64,000 nt of DNA from Pseudomonas sp. MM211. GTDB lineage: Bacteria; Pseudomonadota; Gammaproteobacteria; Pseudomonadales; Pseudomonadaceae. This document shows positions 28,643-37,098 of this stretch, piece by piece; within the stretch, counting starts at the first letter, position 1; every line of letters begins with the position of its first letter. The notes beneath the pieces are model-generated. The model saw only the letters and a program-made list of their open reading frames with translations. It was not told the DNA's origin and did no database searches. The DNA lies in the NCBI RefSeq assembly GCF_020386635.1, contig NZ_CP081942.1:1116001-1180000 (forward strand), written 5' to 3'. Made by a program: the position numbers and the translations under genes.

Positions 28643-28748
28643 CACAGTCCTCCTGAGCTGGCCAGTTGCAGGGCGTTTGGCGGTTTAGGAGCGGTGGGGC
28701 GCCTAAATTTGTCGGCGCTGCGGCTTCCCGCAGCGCCGACAGGGTGGA

Positions 28749-29483
28749 TCAGTGTTGCAGGATCTTGGCGAGGAACTGCTGGGCGCGCTCGGAGCGGGCG
28801 CTCACGTCGCCGAAGAACTCTTCCTTGGGGCAGTCTTCGACGATCTGGCCGGCGTCCATGAAGATCACTCGGTCAGCGACCTTGCGAGCGAAGCCCATTT
28901 CGTGGGTTACGCACATCATGGTCATGCCTTCGTGGGCCAGTTGCACCATCACGTCGAGCACTTCGTTGACCATTTCCGGGTCAAGGGCCGAGGTCGGTTC
29001 GTCGAACAGCATGACGATCGGATCCATGGCCAGGGCGCGGGCAATCGCTACACGCTGCTGCTGGCCGCCGGAAAGCTGGCCGGGATGCTTGTGGGCATGT
29101 TCCGACAGGCCTACGCGCTCGAGCAACTGCAGGCCCTTCTGCTTGGCTTCTTCCTTGCTGCGGCCGAGCACTTTGATCTGTGCGATGGTCAGGTTTTCGG
29201 TGATGGTCAGGTGCGGAAACAGTTCGAAGTGCTGGAACACCATGCCGACCCGCGAGCGCAGCTTGGGCAGGTTGGTCTTCTTGTCGGCGATGGAGGTGCC
29301 ATCGACAACGATGTCGCCCTTCTGGAACGGCTCCAGCGCATTGACGCACTTGATCAGGGTGGACTTGCCCGAGCCGGACGGCCCGCAAACCACCACCACT
29401 TCGCCTTTCTTGACGTCCGTGGTGCAGTCGGTCAGCACCTGGAAGTCCCCATACCACTTGTTGACGTTCTTGATGGAAATCAT
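28749..29483 (-). CDS. aatP: Acidic amino acid ABC transporter ATP-binding protein AatP
   Basis: The 244-residue ATPase of the GltL/GlnQ class has Walker [10 protein letters not shown], the signature LSGGQQQR and Walker [15 protein letters not shown]. It powers import of glutamate and aspartate by the AatJ/AatQ/AatM complex. Its start overlaps the end of aatM by 4 bases, and it is followed after about 100 bases by aauS on the same strand. Confidence 0.93.
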   Translation of the reverse strand: MISIKNVNKWYGDFQVLTDCTTDVKKGEVVVVCGPSGSGKSTLIKCVNALEPFQKGDIVVDGTSIADKKTNLPKLRSRVGMVFQHFELFPHLTITENLTIAQIKVLGRSKEEAKQKGLQLLERVGLSEHAHKHPGQLSGGQQQRVAIARALAMDPIVMLFDEPTSALDPEMVNEVLDVMVQLAHEGMTMMCVTHEMGFARKVADRVIFMDAGQIVEDCPKEEFFGDVSARSERAQQFLAKILQH

Positions 29484-30145
29484 ACGGCTAACCTTTTTTG
29501 CAGGAGCTTGACCAGCTGCGAGGCAGCGAAGCTGATGGTGAAGTAGACCAGGCCGGCGAAGATCAGGAATTCGTGGGGCTGACCGAGGATGTCACCGCGC
29601 GAACGGGCAGCGTTGAGGAAGTCCATCAGGCCGACGGTGTAAACCAGCGAGGTGTCCTGGAACAGGATGATGCTCTGCTGCAGCAGCAGCGGGGTCATCT
29701 TGCGGAACGCCTGGGGCAGGATGATCAGGCGCATGGTCTGACCGTAGGTCATGCCCAGTGCCTGGGCAGCGCCCATCTGGCCCTTGGGGATGGCCTGGAT
29801 GCCGGCGCGGACGATTTCGCAGAAATACGCCGCTTCGAACATGATGAAGGCCACCAGACAGGAGGCGAACGCGCCTATCGGCGTGTCTTCACCGGTGATC
29901 CAGCGCAGGATGAACGGCACCGCGAAGTAGAACCAGGTGATCACCAGCAGCAGCGGGATCGAGCGGAAGTAGTTGACGTAGGTAGCCGCCAGCTTCGATA
30001 GAAACACGTTGCTCGACAGGCGCATCAGGGCCAGCAGGGTGCCCAGCACCACGCCGCCGATGACGCCCATGACCATCAACTGCAGGGTCATGGCCATGCC
30101 TTCCCAGAGGCCTGGCAGGGCGGGGATGATCTGACTGAAGTCCAT
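29480..30145 (-). CDS. aatM: Acidic amino acid ABC transporter permease AatM
   Basis: The 221-residue permease (GltK class) has five predicted membrane helices and an EAA loop ([20 protein letters not shown]). Two adjacent ATG codons are possible; the second, at 30145, has GGGAGG 6 bases upstream. It overlaps the end of aatQ and the start of aatP, so the permeases and ATPase are translated together. Confidence 0.9.
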   Translation of the reverse strand: MDFSQIIPALPGLWEGMAMTLQLMVMGVIGGVVLGTLLALMRLSSNVFLSKLAATYVNYFRSIPLLLVITWFYFAVPFILRWITGEDTPIGAFASCLVAFIMFEAAYFCEIVRAGIQAIPKGQMGAAQALGMTYGQTMRLIILPQAFRKMTPLLLQQSIILFQDTSLVYTVGLMDFLNAARSRGDILGQPHEFLIFAGLVYFTISFAASQLVKLLQKRLAV

Positions 30146-30891
30146 CATTTGCCTCCCACGGAAATCAGGCCCGGCACGGCGACCTTACGCTCGACCATGC
30201 GCATGATCATCATCAGGCTCATGTTCAGGGTGAAGTAGATCAACGTCGCCAGGGTGAAGGCTTCGAACAGGTTGGCGCTGAACTCGGCGGTCTGTTTGGT
30301 CTGCGCGAGCAGCTCCATGAGACCGATCAGCGAAGCCACCGAGGAGTTCTTGAAGATGTTCAGGAATTCGCTGGTTAATGGCGGAATGATGATCCGGTAG
30401 GCCTGGGGCAGCAGCACGTTGCTGTAGATCTGCGGCAGGCGGAAACCCATGGCGTAGGCAGCGGCGGTCTGGCCGGCCGGCAACGCCTGGATGCCGGTAC
30501 GAACCTGCTCGCAGACGCGGGCTGCGGTGAACAGGCCGAGACAAACCACAACCGACAGATAGGCCGAAGTAGCAGGGTTGAGATCCTGCTTGAACCACAG
30601 CTCCAGCGGTTCTGGCAGCAGGTCGGGCACCAGGAAGTACCAGAGGAACAGCTGTACCAGCAGCGGCACGTTGCGGAAGACTTCCACGTACGCCGTGGCG
30701 ATCCCGGAAATCAGGCGGTTCGGTACGGTGCGCATCACACCGAGCAGCGAGCCGAGTGACAGGGCGATCAGCCAGCCCACCAATGCGATGGCGATGGTCC
30801 AGCCCAGGCCGGTGATGAACCAGTCCAGGTAGATCTCGCTGCCAATGCCGGTGGACTTGAAGAATATGCCCCAGTCCCAGTTGTAGTTCAT
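30145..30891 (-). CDS. aatQ: Acidic amino acid ABC transporter permease AatQ
   Basis: The 248-residue permease (GltJ class) begins MNYNWDWGIFFKSTG, a typical start for this subunit. The EAA loop reads GQTAAAYAMGFRLPQIY. The ATG at 30891 is preceded by a GAGGGG ribosome binding site; an in-frame start 26 codons upstream gives a non-homologous extension. A spacer of 288 bases with a strong hairpin separates it from aatJ. Confidence 0.9.
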   Translation of the reverse strand: MNYNWDWGIFFKSTGIGSEIYLDWFITGLGWTIAIALVGWLIALSLGSLLGVMRTVPNRLISGIATAYVEVFRNVPLLVQLFLWYFLVPDLLPEPLELWFKQDLNPATSAYLSVVVCLGLFTAARVCEQVRTGIQALPAGQTAAAYAMGFRLPQIYSNVLLPQAYRIIIPPLTSEFLNIFKNSSVASLIGLMELLAQTKQTAEFSANLFEAFTLATLIYFTLNMSLMMIMRMVERKVAVPGLISVGGK

Positions 30892-31110
30892 GCGGGTTTC
30901 CCCTCTAGTGAGGAAGCGATCTGCTGCGCGTCGGCCCTGCTGCGTTGAAAACAGACTCGGAATGCTCATGTGCTACAGCACACTCCGCTTCCTCGCCTGT
31001 TCTCGCCTTGCATGGCTCTAGCTCGCGAGATCTTGAATACGTTGACGAAGGACAACAGTTACCCGTGTCCGCGTGAGCGGACGGTTTTTTGGCTTCGTCA
31101 GGAAATTGGA

Positions 31111-31131
31111 GGAGAGGCCAGCGGCCTCTCC
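31111..31131. other. Hairpin in the aatJ-aatQ spacer
   Basis: GGAGAGGCC and GGCCTCTCC pair perfectly over 9 bp around a 3-base loop, about 50 bases after the aatJ stop. Without a T tract it is more likely an mRNA stabiliser or processing site than a terminator. That would allow more receptor than permease to be made. Confidence 0.55.
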
Positions 31132-31179
31132 GAGTCCCCGCTACGCCCCCTCTCGTGAAAGGGGCGCGGCATCACACCG

Positions 31180-32088
31180 TCAGATCTGCTCTACAGATTT
31201 GTCGGTTGGTTCAGCGATCAGCTTCTTCAGCTCGTCGCTCATGGGGAAATTGAGGTTCAGGCCTTTTGGCGGAACTGGCTGTTGGAACCACTTGTTGTAG
31301 ATGTCGTTGATTTCGCCCGATGCGAAGGTCGCGCTGATGGCCTTGTCGACCACCTTCTTGAAGCCTTCGTCGCCTTTGCGAACCATGCAGCCGTAGATTT
31401 CGAAGGACTGCGGAGTGCCGACTACATGCCAGTCATCCGGCTTCTTGGCCTTGGCCATCTCGCCGGCGAGCAGAGCGTCGTCCATCATGAAGGCCACGGA
31501 ACGGTTCGATTCGAGCATCAGGAAGGACTCGCCGTGATCCTTGGCGGAAATCACGTTCATGCCCATCTTTTTCTCGGCGTTCATGGACTTGAGCAGGCGC
31601 TCGGACGTGGTACCGGCTGTGGTCACCACGTTCTTGCCCTTGAGGTCATCGAAATCGTTGATGCCGCTGCTTTTCTTGGTCAGCAGACGGGTACCGACTT
31701 CGAAGATGCCGACGGAGAAGTCGACCTGGCGCTGACGCTCGACGTTGTTGGTGGTGGAGCCACACTCCAGATCCACGGTGCCGTTCTGCACCAGCGGGAT
31801 ACGGGTCTGGGAGGTCACCAGGTTGTAGCGCACCTTCAGGTCAGGCAGCTCCAGCTCCTTTTTCAGCTCTTCGACCACTTTGAGCTGCAGGTCATGGGAG
31901 TAGCCAACCGGCTGCTTGGAAGTGTCGCCGAAGTACGAGAAGGGGATGGACGAGTCACGGTGACCCAGGGTGATGGTGCCCGAGTCCTTGATCTTCTTCA
32001 GAGTGCCGGTCAGCTCTGCGGCGAAAGCCGGGCTGGACATCAGGGTGGCGGCAACGGCTACAGCCAGTACGCGGGGGACAATACGCAT
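31180..32088 (-). CDS. aatJ: Glutamate/aspartate periplasmic-binding protein AatJ
   Basis: The 302-residue receptor (GltI class) has a signal peptide ending in SPAFAAE. Family segments GHRDSSIPFSYFG and TTNNVERQRQVDFSVG line the acidic amino acid pocket in GltI relatives. It delivers glutamate or aspartate to AatQ/AatM. It is the first gene of aatJ-aatQ-aatM-aatP-aauS-aauR. A -24/-12 promoter at 32182-32197 and a candidate AauR site at 32316-32329 lie upstream. Confidence 0.93.
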   Translation of the reverse strand: MRIVPRVLAVAVAATLMSSPAFAAELTGTLKKIKDSGTITLGHRDSSIPFSYFGDTSKQPVGYSHDLQLKVVEELKKELELPDLKVRYNLVTSQTRIPLVQNGTVDLECGSTTNNVERQRQVDFSVGIFEVGTRLLTKKSSGINDFDDLKGKNVVTTAGTTSERLLKSMNAEKKMGMNVISAKDHGESFLMLESNRSVAFMMDDALLAGEMAKAKKPDDWHVVGTPQSFEIYGCMVRKGDEGFKKVVDKAISATFASGEINDIYNKWFQQPVPPKGLNLNFPMSDELKKLIAEPTDKSVEQI

Positions 32089-32181
32089 GGGTCGATTTCC
32101 TCGGTGTTGTTGTTATCGAAGCCGTACAGCGTGGTACGTGCTTCCGTGTGGAAGAGCTATCGCATTCCTGAGCTGATAGGG

Positions 32182-32197
32182 AGCAGGATGTGTGCCA
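32182..32197 (-). promoter_or_regulatory. Sigma-54 promoter of aatJ
   Basis: On the minus strand the sequence TGGCACACATCCTGCT matches the sigma-54 consensus TGGCACG-N4-TTGCW at all but two positions. It has the required GG and GC dinucleotides 10 bases apart. Transcription would start about 80 bases before the aatJ ATG. Confidence 0.75.
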
Positions 32198-32315
32198 GGC
32201 CGCTTCCGGCACTTATATGCTAGATAACTATATGAAAAATATAGATATTTATATCGAGAGCAAGCTATCTAGAGTGGCTTGAGGTTCGGTTGTTCGGTTT
32301 TTCGATAGCTTTGCG

Positions 32316-32329
32316 TTCGGGATTCCGAA
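32316..32329. promoter_or_regulatory. Candidate AauR enhancer site upstream of aatJ
   Basis: TTCGGGATTCCGAA is a perfect 5-bp inverted repeat with a 4-base spacer, matching the TTCGG-N4-CCGAA pattern I recall for AauR. It is about 120 bases upstream of the sigma-54 promoter, a usual enhancer distance. Extra TTCGG half-sites occur at 32285 and 32293. Confidence 0.7.
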
Positions 32330-32371
32330 TGCGGCGGGAGGGCGGCCGTACTGGCCGCCCGGTTTGCTAAC

Positions 32372-33169
32372 TCAGAGATTGCGCAAGAACGCCTTGATGA
32401 AGTCGCCCTGATTGGCCGCTTCGCGTTCGGTGGTGAAAAGGATGCGGTCGCCCTGCTCGCGAATCTTCATTTCGGCACCGAAGCTGCATTGCACGGTATC
32501 GAATTTGGCGGCCTGCTCCTTGAAAGCAGGAGAGCTGCTGCACAGGTTGTCCATCTGGTTGACCACTTCGCCGCAATAGCTGGAGATGCTCAGTTCCTTC
32601 AGCAATTTCTCGTCGATACCGTTGAAGTCCACCTCGGTTTTTACCGGGCTGCCGCAACTGCTGGAGGCTTGCGCATCCATCTGCTCGAGCTGCTCGACGT
32701 GATACTGCTGGCGCTTTTCGCGATCAAAGCGAGTGAGTTTTTCCTGCACGCCATCCTTCTTCTGCTTCTCGTAGAGCGCCAGCAGCTCGTTGGTCTTGAC
32801 GGCCTTGCTGGCCTTCTCGTCGAGGCCCAGATACCGGGGCTCGCGGTCGTTGGGCAGGTACAGCTGGTAGGACTCTCCGCCCCAGGACTGGCGCTGGCCG
32901 ATGAGTACATAGGCGCTGCCGTCGAGCGTGGTGGTGTAGTCGTTTTCCTGTTGGCCGCGCGGTTTCACGTCGGTCAGCAGTACCACTTCATCCAGGGGAT
33001 GGTTGATGCCGTTGATCTGCACCAGTGCCTGCTTTTCATCATTGCTGGGCGCGACGGTGACGCTGACTCCGTCACCGGTGGTGAAGGCCTTGGGATATTT
33101 GGCGAGCTCCAGCGCACTGGCATTGGCGGTGAGGAGGGTGGAGGCGATAAGCAGCGACAGCCGTGTCAT
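32372..33169 (-). CDS. Exported protein of unknown function
   Basis: The 265-residue product has a signal peptide (LLIASTLLTANASALEL) and is otherwise soluble. The centre is rich in charged helical sequence (ALYEKQKKDGVQEKLTRFDR), and six or so cysteines in the C-terminal half could form disulfides in the periplasm. I do not recognise a family. It is monocistronic between the Aat promoter region and adhP, on the minus strand. Confidence 0.7.
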   Translation of the reverse strand: MTRLSLLIASTLLTANASALELAKYPKAFTTGDGVSVTVAPSNDEKQALVQINGINHPLDEVVLLTDVKPRGQQENDYTTTLDGSAYVLIGQRQSWGGESYQLYLPNDREPRYLGLDEKASKAVKTNELLALYEKQKKDGVQEKLTRFDREKRQQYHVEQLEQMDAQASSSCGSPVKTEVDFNGIDEKLLKELSISSYCGEVVNQMDNLCSSSPAFKEQAAKFDTVQCSFGAEMKIREQGDRILFTTEREAANQGDFIKAFLRNL

Positions 33170-33258
33170 GGCGTAGTCCTTTTCATGGAGTTGGGGGAAT
33201 TCTAGAGGCGTCCGACAGCGAAGGATGTGACTGCGTTCCCCACTGGCGAAGCCCGCGC

Positions 33259-34281
33259 TCAGAATTGCATGACCACCCGACCCTCGACCTTGCCGGCGCG
33301 CAACTGCTCGAGGATGCCATTGACGTTATCCAGCGTATCGCGGTGGATAGTTGCCTTGACCAACCCCTCGCCAGCAAAGTCCATGGCTTCCTGCAGGTCG
33401 GCGCGTGTACCGACGATGGAGCCGGTGATGCTGATGGCCTTGAGCACCACATCGAAGATCGGCGTTGGGAAATCGCCCGGCGGTAGTCCCACCAGCGCCA
33501 CCGTGCCACCCCGACGCGCCATACCGATGGCCTGGCTGAACGCGCTGTTCGACACCGCCGTGACCAGCACGCCATGGGCGCCGCCGATATCACGCTGAAT
33601 GACCTCGGCGGGATTCTCGTGGCAGGCGTTGATGGTCAGGCTGGCACCGAGTTTCCTGGCCAGCTCCAGCTTGGCATCGTCGACATCGATGGCGGCCACG
33701 TGCAGGCCCATGGCACGGGCGTACTGCACGGCGACGTGGCCCAGGCCGCCGATGCCAGAAATGGCCACCCACTGGCCGGGGCGCGCCCCGGTGACCTTCA
33801 GGCCCTTGTAGACAGTGACACCTGCGCAGAGGATCGGCGCGATCTCGGCGAATCCGACGTTCTTGGGCAGAATGCCCACATAGTTTGGATCGGCCAGCAC
33901 GTATTCGGCGTAGCTGCCGTTGACCGAATAGCCGGTGTTCTGCTGATCAGCGCAAAGGGTTTCCCAGCCAGTAAGGCAGTGCTCGCAGCAGCCACAGGCT
34001 GTGTATAACCAGGGTACGCCGACGCGGTCGCCTTCTTTGATCCGCGTCACGCCGCGGCCTACGGCGGCGACATAGCCCACGCCCTCATGGCCGGGAATGA
34101 ACGGCAGGCTGGGTTTCACCGGCCAGTCGCCGTCGGCGGCGTGCAGATCGGTATGGCAGACGCCAGCCGCCTCGATCTTTACCAGTATTTGCCCAGGGCC
34201 GGGCAAGGGAACCTTTACCTCTTCGAGCCGTAAAGGCTCGCCGAAGGCATGCACGACGGCGGCTTTCATGGTCTGTTGCAT
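33259..34281 (-). CDS. adhP: Zinc-dependent alcohol dehydrogenase AdhP
   Basis: The 340-residue NAD-linked enzyme oxidises ethanol and other primary alcohols. Catalytic zinc ligands are in GVCHTDLH and GHEGVG; structural zinc is bound by the four Cys of [15 protein letters not shown]. The NAD fold carries [13 protein letters not shown]. The start at 34281 has GAGGAGG 7 bases upstream; an open frame 23 codons further is not supported. It is divergent from purE, as in P. aeruginosa. Confidence 0.93.
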   Translation of the reverse strand: MQQTMKAAVVHAFGEPLRLEEVKVPLPGPGQILVKIEAAGVCHTDLHAADGDWPVKPSLPFIPGHEGVGYVAAVGRGVTRIKEGDRVGVPWLYTACGCCEHCLTGWETLCADQQNTGYSVNGSYAEYVLADPNYVGILPKNVGFAEIAPILCAGVTVYKGLKVTGARPGQWVAISGIGGLGHVAVQYARAMGLHVAAIDVDDAKLELARKLGASLTINACHENPAEVIQRDIGGAHGVLVTAVSNSAFSQAIGMARRGGTVALVGLPPGDFPTPIFDVVLKAISITGSIVGTRADLQEAMDFAGEGLVKATIHRDTLDNVNGILEQLRAGKVEGRVVMQF

Positions 34282-34413
34282 GGCGCGATCCTCCTCGATA
34301 GAGAGCCTCAGTATGGAAGGCCCACCGCGCCACGCACTGTCCCAGGACAATAGCTGCCGCTATAACGCTGTTCCCCGACGAGCGGCCGATTATCGATTTG
34401 CGCACGACTGCAG

Positions 34414-34531
34414 TATAATTGCCGGTTTCCACAAGCCACGCCCTTCGCGTGGCTTGTTGGTTTATGTCGAGGCGCAAGGCGCCCGATGAATCGACATGGC
34501 GCGTTGCGCCCGAGACGAGAGAGGCACGACG
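34414..34531 (+). promoter_or_regulatory. purE promoter box and structured leader
   Basis: An exact TATAAT at 34414-34419 is followed by three stems. The first pairs ACAAGCCACGC (34431-34441) with GCGTGGCTTGT (34447-34457). The second pairs ATGTCGA (34464) with TCGACAT (34491) and encloses GGCGC-AAG-GCGCC. The third is GGCGC-GTT-GCGCC at 34498-34510. The ribosome binding site GAGAGG lies just after the last stem. This is far more structure than a plain leader needs and may be cis-regulatory. Confidence 0.5.
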
Positions 34532-35023
34532 ATGAGCGCACTGGTAGGCGTGATCATGGGTTCCAAGTCCGATTGGAGCACCCTGAGCCATACCGTCGAG
34601 ATGCTGGATAAACTAGGCATTCCCAACGAAGTGAAGGTGGTTTCTGCCCACCGCACCCCGGATCTGCTGTTCCAGTACGCTGAAGAAGCCGAAGGCCGCG
34701 GTATTCAGGTGATCATCGCGGGTGCCGGTGGTGCCGCTCACCTGCCTGGCATGTGCGCTGCTAAAACCCATCTGCCAGTGCTCGGCGTGCCGGTGCAGTC
34801 GTCCATGCTCTCGGGCGTCGACTCGCTGCTGTCCATCGTGCAGATGCCGGCTGGTATTCCAGTCGCCACCCTGGCCATCGGCAAGGCTGGCGCCATCAAC
34901 GCCGCGCTGCTGGCGGCGAGCATCCTTGGGCATCAGCATCCGCAGTTCCACACGGCGCTCAAGCAGTTCCGTGATGAGCAGACCAATACCGTGCTGGATA
35001 ACCCGGATCCGAGGGCGCAGTGA
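34532..35023 (+). CDS. purE: N5-carboxyaminoimidazole ribonucleotide mutase PurE
   Basis: The 163-residue class I PurE converts N5-CAIR to CAIR in purine synthesis. The signature MGSKSDW and SAHRTPD loops, and the [11 protein letters not shown] segment, are intact. The ATG at 34532 follows GAGAGG; twelve earlier in-frame codons lie in the leader hairpins. The stop overlaps the purK start. Confidence 0.96.
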   Translation: MSALVGVIMGSKSDWSTLSHTVEMLDKLGIPNEVKVVSAHRTPDLLFQYAEEAEGRGIQVIIAGAGGAAHLPGMCAAKTHLPVLGVPVQSSMLSGVDSLLSIVQMPAGIPVATLAIGKAGAINAALLAASILGHQHPQFHTALKQFRDEQTNTVLDNPDPRAQ

Positions 35024-36108
35024 TGAAGATCGGCGTAATCGGCGGTGGCCAGCTCGGCCGCATGTTGGCCCTGGCAGGCACTCCGCTAGGCATGAATTTC
35101 GCTTTTCTCGACCCGGCACCGGATGCCTGTGCACAGGCGCTGGGCGAGCACATCCGCGCCGATTACGGCGACCAGGATCACTTGCGTCAATTGGCCGATG
35201 AAGTCGACCTGGTGACCTTCGAGTTCGAAAGCGTGCCGGCGGAAACCGTGGCGTTCCTGTCCCAGTTCGTGCCGGTCTACCCCGGTGCCGAGTCGCTGCG
35301 CATCGCCCGTGATCGCTGGTTCGAGAAATCGATGTTCCGTGATCTGGGCATCCCCACCCCGGAATTCGCCGATATCCAGTCACAGGCCGATCTGGATGCG
35401 GCAGCTGCCAGCATTGGCCTGCCGGCCGTGATGAAGACCCGTACCCTGGGTTATGACGGCAAGGGCCAGAAGGTTCTGCGCAAGCCTGAAGACGTCACCG
35501 GTGCTTTCGCCGAGCTGGGCAGCGTGCCGTGCATCCTCGAAGGTTTCGTGCCGTTCAGCGGTGAAGTGTCGCTGGTCGCCGTGCGTGGCCGTGATGGCGA
35601 AACACGCTTCTACCCGTTGGTGCACAACACCCACGACAGCGGCATTCTCAGCCTATCGGTGGCCAGCACCAATCACCCGCTGCAGGCGCTGGCCGAAGAT
35701 TACGTCGGGCGCGTGCTGAAGCAGCTCGATTACGTTGGCGTCATGGCTTTCGAATTCTTCGAGGTCGACGGTGGCCTCAAGGCCAACGAGATCGCGCCGC
35801 GGGTACACAACTCCGGGCACTGGACCATCGAAGGTGCCGAGTGCAGCCAGTTCGAGAACCACCTGCGCGCTGTCGCCGGCCTGCCGCTGGGCTCGACCGC
35901 CAAGGTCGGCGAGAGCGCCATGCTCAACTTCATCGGCAGCGTACCGGCTGTGGATAAGGTTGCGGCCATCGATGATTGCCACCTGCATCACTACGGCAAG
36001 GCCTTCAAGGTCGGGCGCAAGGTTGGTCATGCCACCCTGCGTTGTGCGGATCGGGCGACCCTCGACAGCCGTATCGCCGAGGTACAGGCGCTTATCGCAG
36101 CAGGCTAG
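35023..36108 (+). CDS. purK: 5-(carboxyamino)imidazole ribonucleotide synthase PurK
   Basis: The 361-residue ATP-grasp enzyme makes N5-CAIR from AIR, bicarbonate and ATP, feeding PurE. It begins [14 protein letters not shown] and carries the ATP-grasp segments KTRTLGYDGKGQ and EIAPRVHNSGHWTIEG. The ATG at 35023 overlaps the purE stop (TGATG); a GTG one codon upstream is less likely. A strong terminator ends the purEK operon. Confidence 0.96.
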   Translation: MKIGVIGGGQLGRMLALAGTPLGMNFAFLDPAPDACAQALGEHIRADYGDQDHLRQLADEVDLVTFEFESVPAETVAFLSQFVPVYPGAESLRIARDRWFEKSMFRDLGIPTPEFADIQSQADLDAAAASIGLPAVMKTRTLGYDGKGQKVLRKPEDVTGAFAELGSVPCILEGFVPFSGEVSLVAVRGRDGETRFYPLVHNTHDSGILSLSVASTNHPLQALAEDYVGRVLKQLDYVGVMAFEFFEVDGGLKANEIAPRVHNSGHWTIEGAECSQFENHLRAVAGLPLGSTAKVGESAMLNFIGSVPAVDKVAAIDDCHLHHYGKAFKVGRKVGHATLRCADRATLDSRIAEVQALIAAG

Positions 36109-36160
36109 GCCTCTGGCGCGGGAGGTTGAACCTCTCCAGCGCTGCGCTCGTCAGATGAAA

Positions 36161-36187
36161 GGCGCCGCATTCGTGCGGCGCCTTTTT
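36161..36187 (+). terminator. Terminator of purEK
   Basis: GGCGCCGCA and TGCGGCGCC form a perfect 9-bp stem with a TTCG loop, followed by five T residues. Confidence 0.9.
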
Positions 36188-36204
36188 CTATTCTGGAGGG
36201 CGTC

Positions 36205-36453
36205 ATGGGTATTATCGGCACTATTTTAATCGGCCTGATCGTCGGGTTGATCGCCCGTTTCCTCAAGCCAGGCGATGACAGCATGGGCTGGATCATGACC
36301 ATCCTGCTGGGTATCGGTGGCTCCATCGCTGCGACCTACGGTGGTCAGGCACTGGGCATCTACCGGGCGGGTGAAGGCGCTGGTTTCATCGGCGCGGTGG
36401 TTGGTGCGATCATCCTGCTGGTGATCTACGGCTTGATCACCAAGAAGCGTTGA
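36205..36453 (+). CDS. GlsB/YeaQ/YmgE family membrane protein
   Basis: The 82-residue very hydrophobic protein has three predicted helices and glycine-rich segments (GIIGTILIGLIVGLIARFL, GIGGSIAATYGG). Members are annotated as transglycosylase-associated or stress response membrane proteins; no enzyme activity is proven. A GGAGG ribosome binding site precedes the ATG. Confidence 0.88.
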   Translation: MGIIGTILIGLIVGLIARFLKPGDDSMGWIMTILLGIGGSIAATYGGQALGIYRAGEGAGFIGAVVGAIILLVIYGLITKKR

Positions 36454-36519
36454 ACCGGTAGCCTGACGCATCGACGACTGGCTACTCCCTGTTGGCTATT
36501 ACCACCATGAGTCCCGTCG

Positions 36520-37053
36520 ATGCGTTACCTGCCCCTTGTTCTGCTATTGATCTGCGGCATCGCCCGTGCCGAACTGCCCGAAACCGACTGGCTGGAGCTG
36601 ATGCCCGAAGCGGATCAGCGTGCCTTGGAGCAGATGCCGGAGATCACCCACGACAGCCCTGAAGCGGCTGGCAGTTTCGACAGCAAGGGCGGCCTCAAAC
36701 AACAGCAAAAGGGCTTGCCCGCCGTCATGTATTCGGCCAAGACAGTGCCGGCCATGAACGGCAAGCAAATTCGTCTCGGTGGCTACCCGGTTCCACTGGA
36801 AACCGATAATGCCGGGCGCAGCACGCTGTTCTTCCTGGTGCCATATCCCGGCGCCTGCATCCATGTCCCGCCACCGCCGCCCAACCAACTGGTGCTGGTG
36901 CGCTATCCCAAGGGCATCGCCCTGGACGATATCTACGAGCCACTCTGGGTCAATGGCACGCTGAAGATCGAGCCGGTCAGCAATGACCTGGCCGACGCTG
37001 CCTATGCGCTAGACGCCAGTAGCGCGCGGATGGTCGAGGAAAGCGATCTGTGA
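36520..37053 (+). CDS. DUF3299 family exported protein
   Basis: The 177-residue protein has an N-terminal signal peptide ending in GIARA. It shows the DUF3299 hallmark FFLVPYPGACIHVPPPPPNQ preceded by LGGYPVPLE. The family is widespread, periplasmic, and without proven function; some genomic links are to transport operons. It ends before a bidirectional hairpin. Confidence 0.85.
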   Translation: MRYLPLVLLLICGIARAELPETDWLELMPEADQRALEQMPEITHDSPEAAGSFDSKGGLKQQQKGLPAVMYSAKTVPAMNGKQIRLGGYPVPLETDNAGRSTLFFLVPYPGACIHVPPPPPNQLVLVRYPKGIALDDIYEPLWVNGTLKIEPVSNDLADAAYALDASSARMVEESDL

Positions 37054-37056
37054 TGA

Positions 37057-37084
37057 ACGTTGGCGCCCGGTCGGGCGCCAACGT
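37057..37084. terminator. Perfect 13-bp hairpin between DUF3299 and lipase genes
   Basis: ACGTTGGCGCCCG and CGGGCGCCAACGT pair without mismatch around a 2-base loop. The hairpin lies between convergent genes and probably ends both transcripts. T runs are short. Confidence 0.7.
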
Positions 37085-37098
37085 CATTTAGCTATTCA

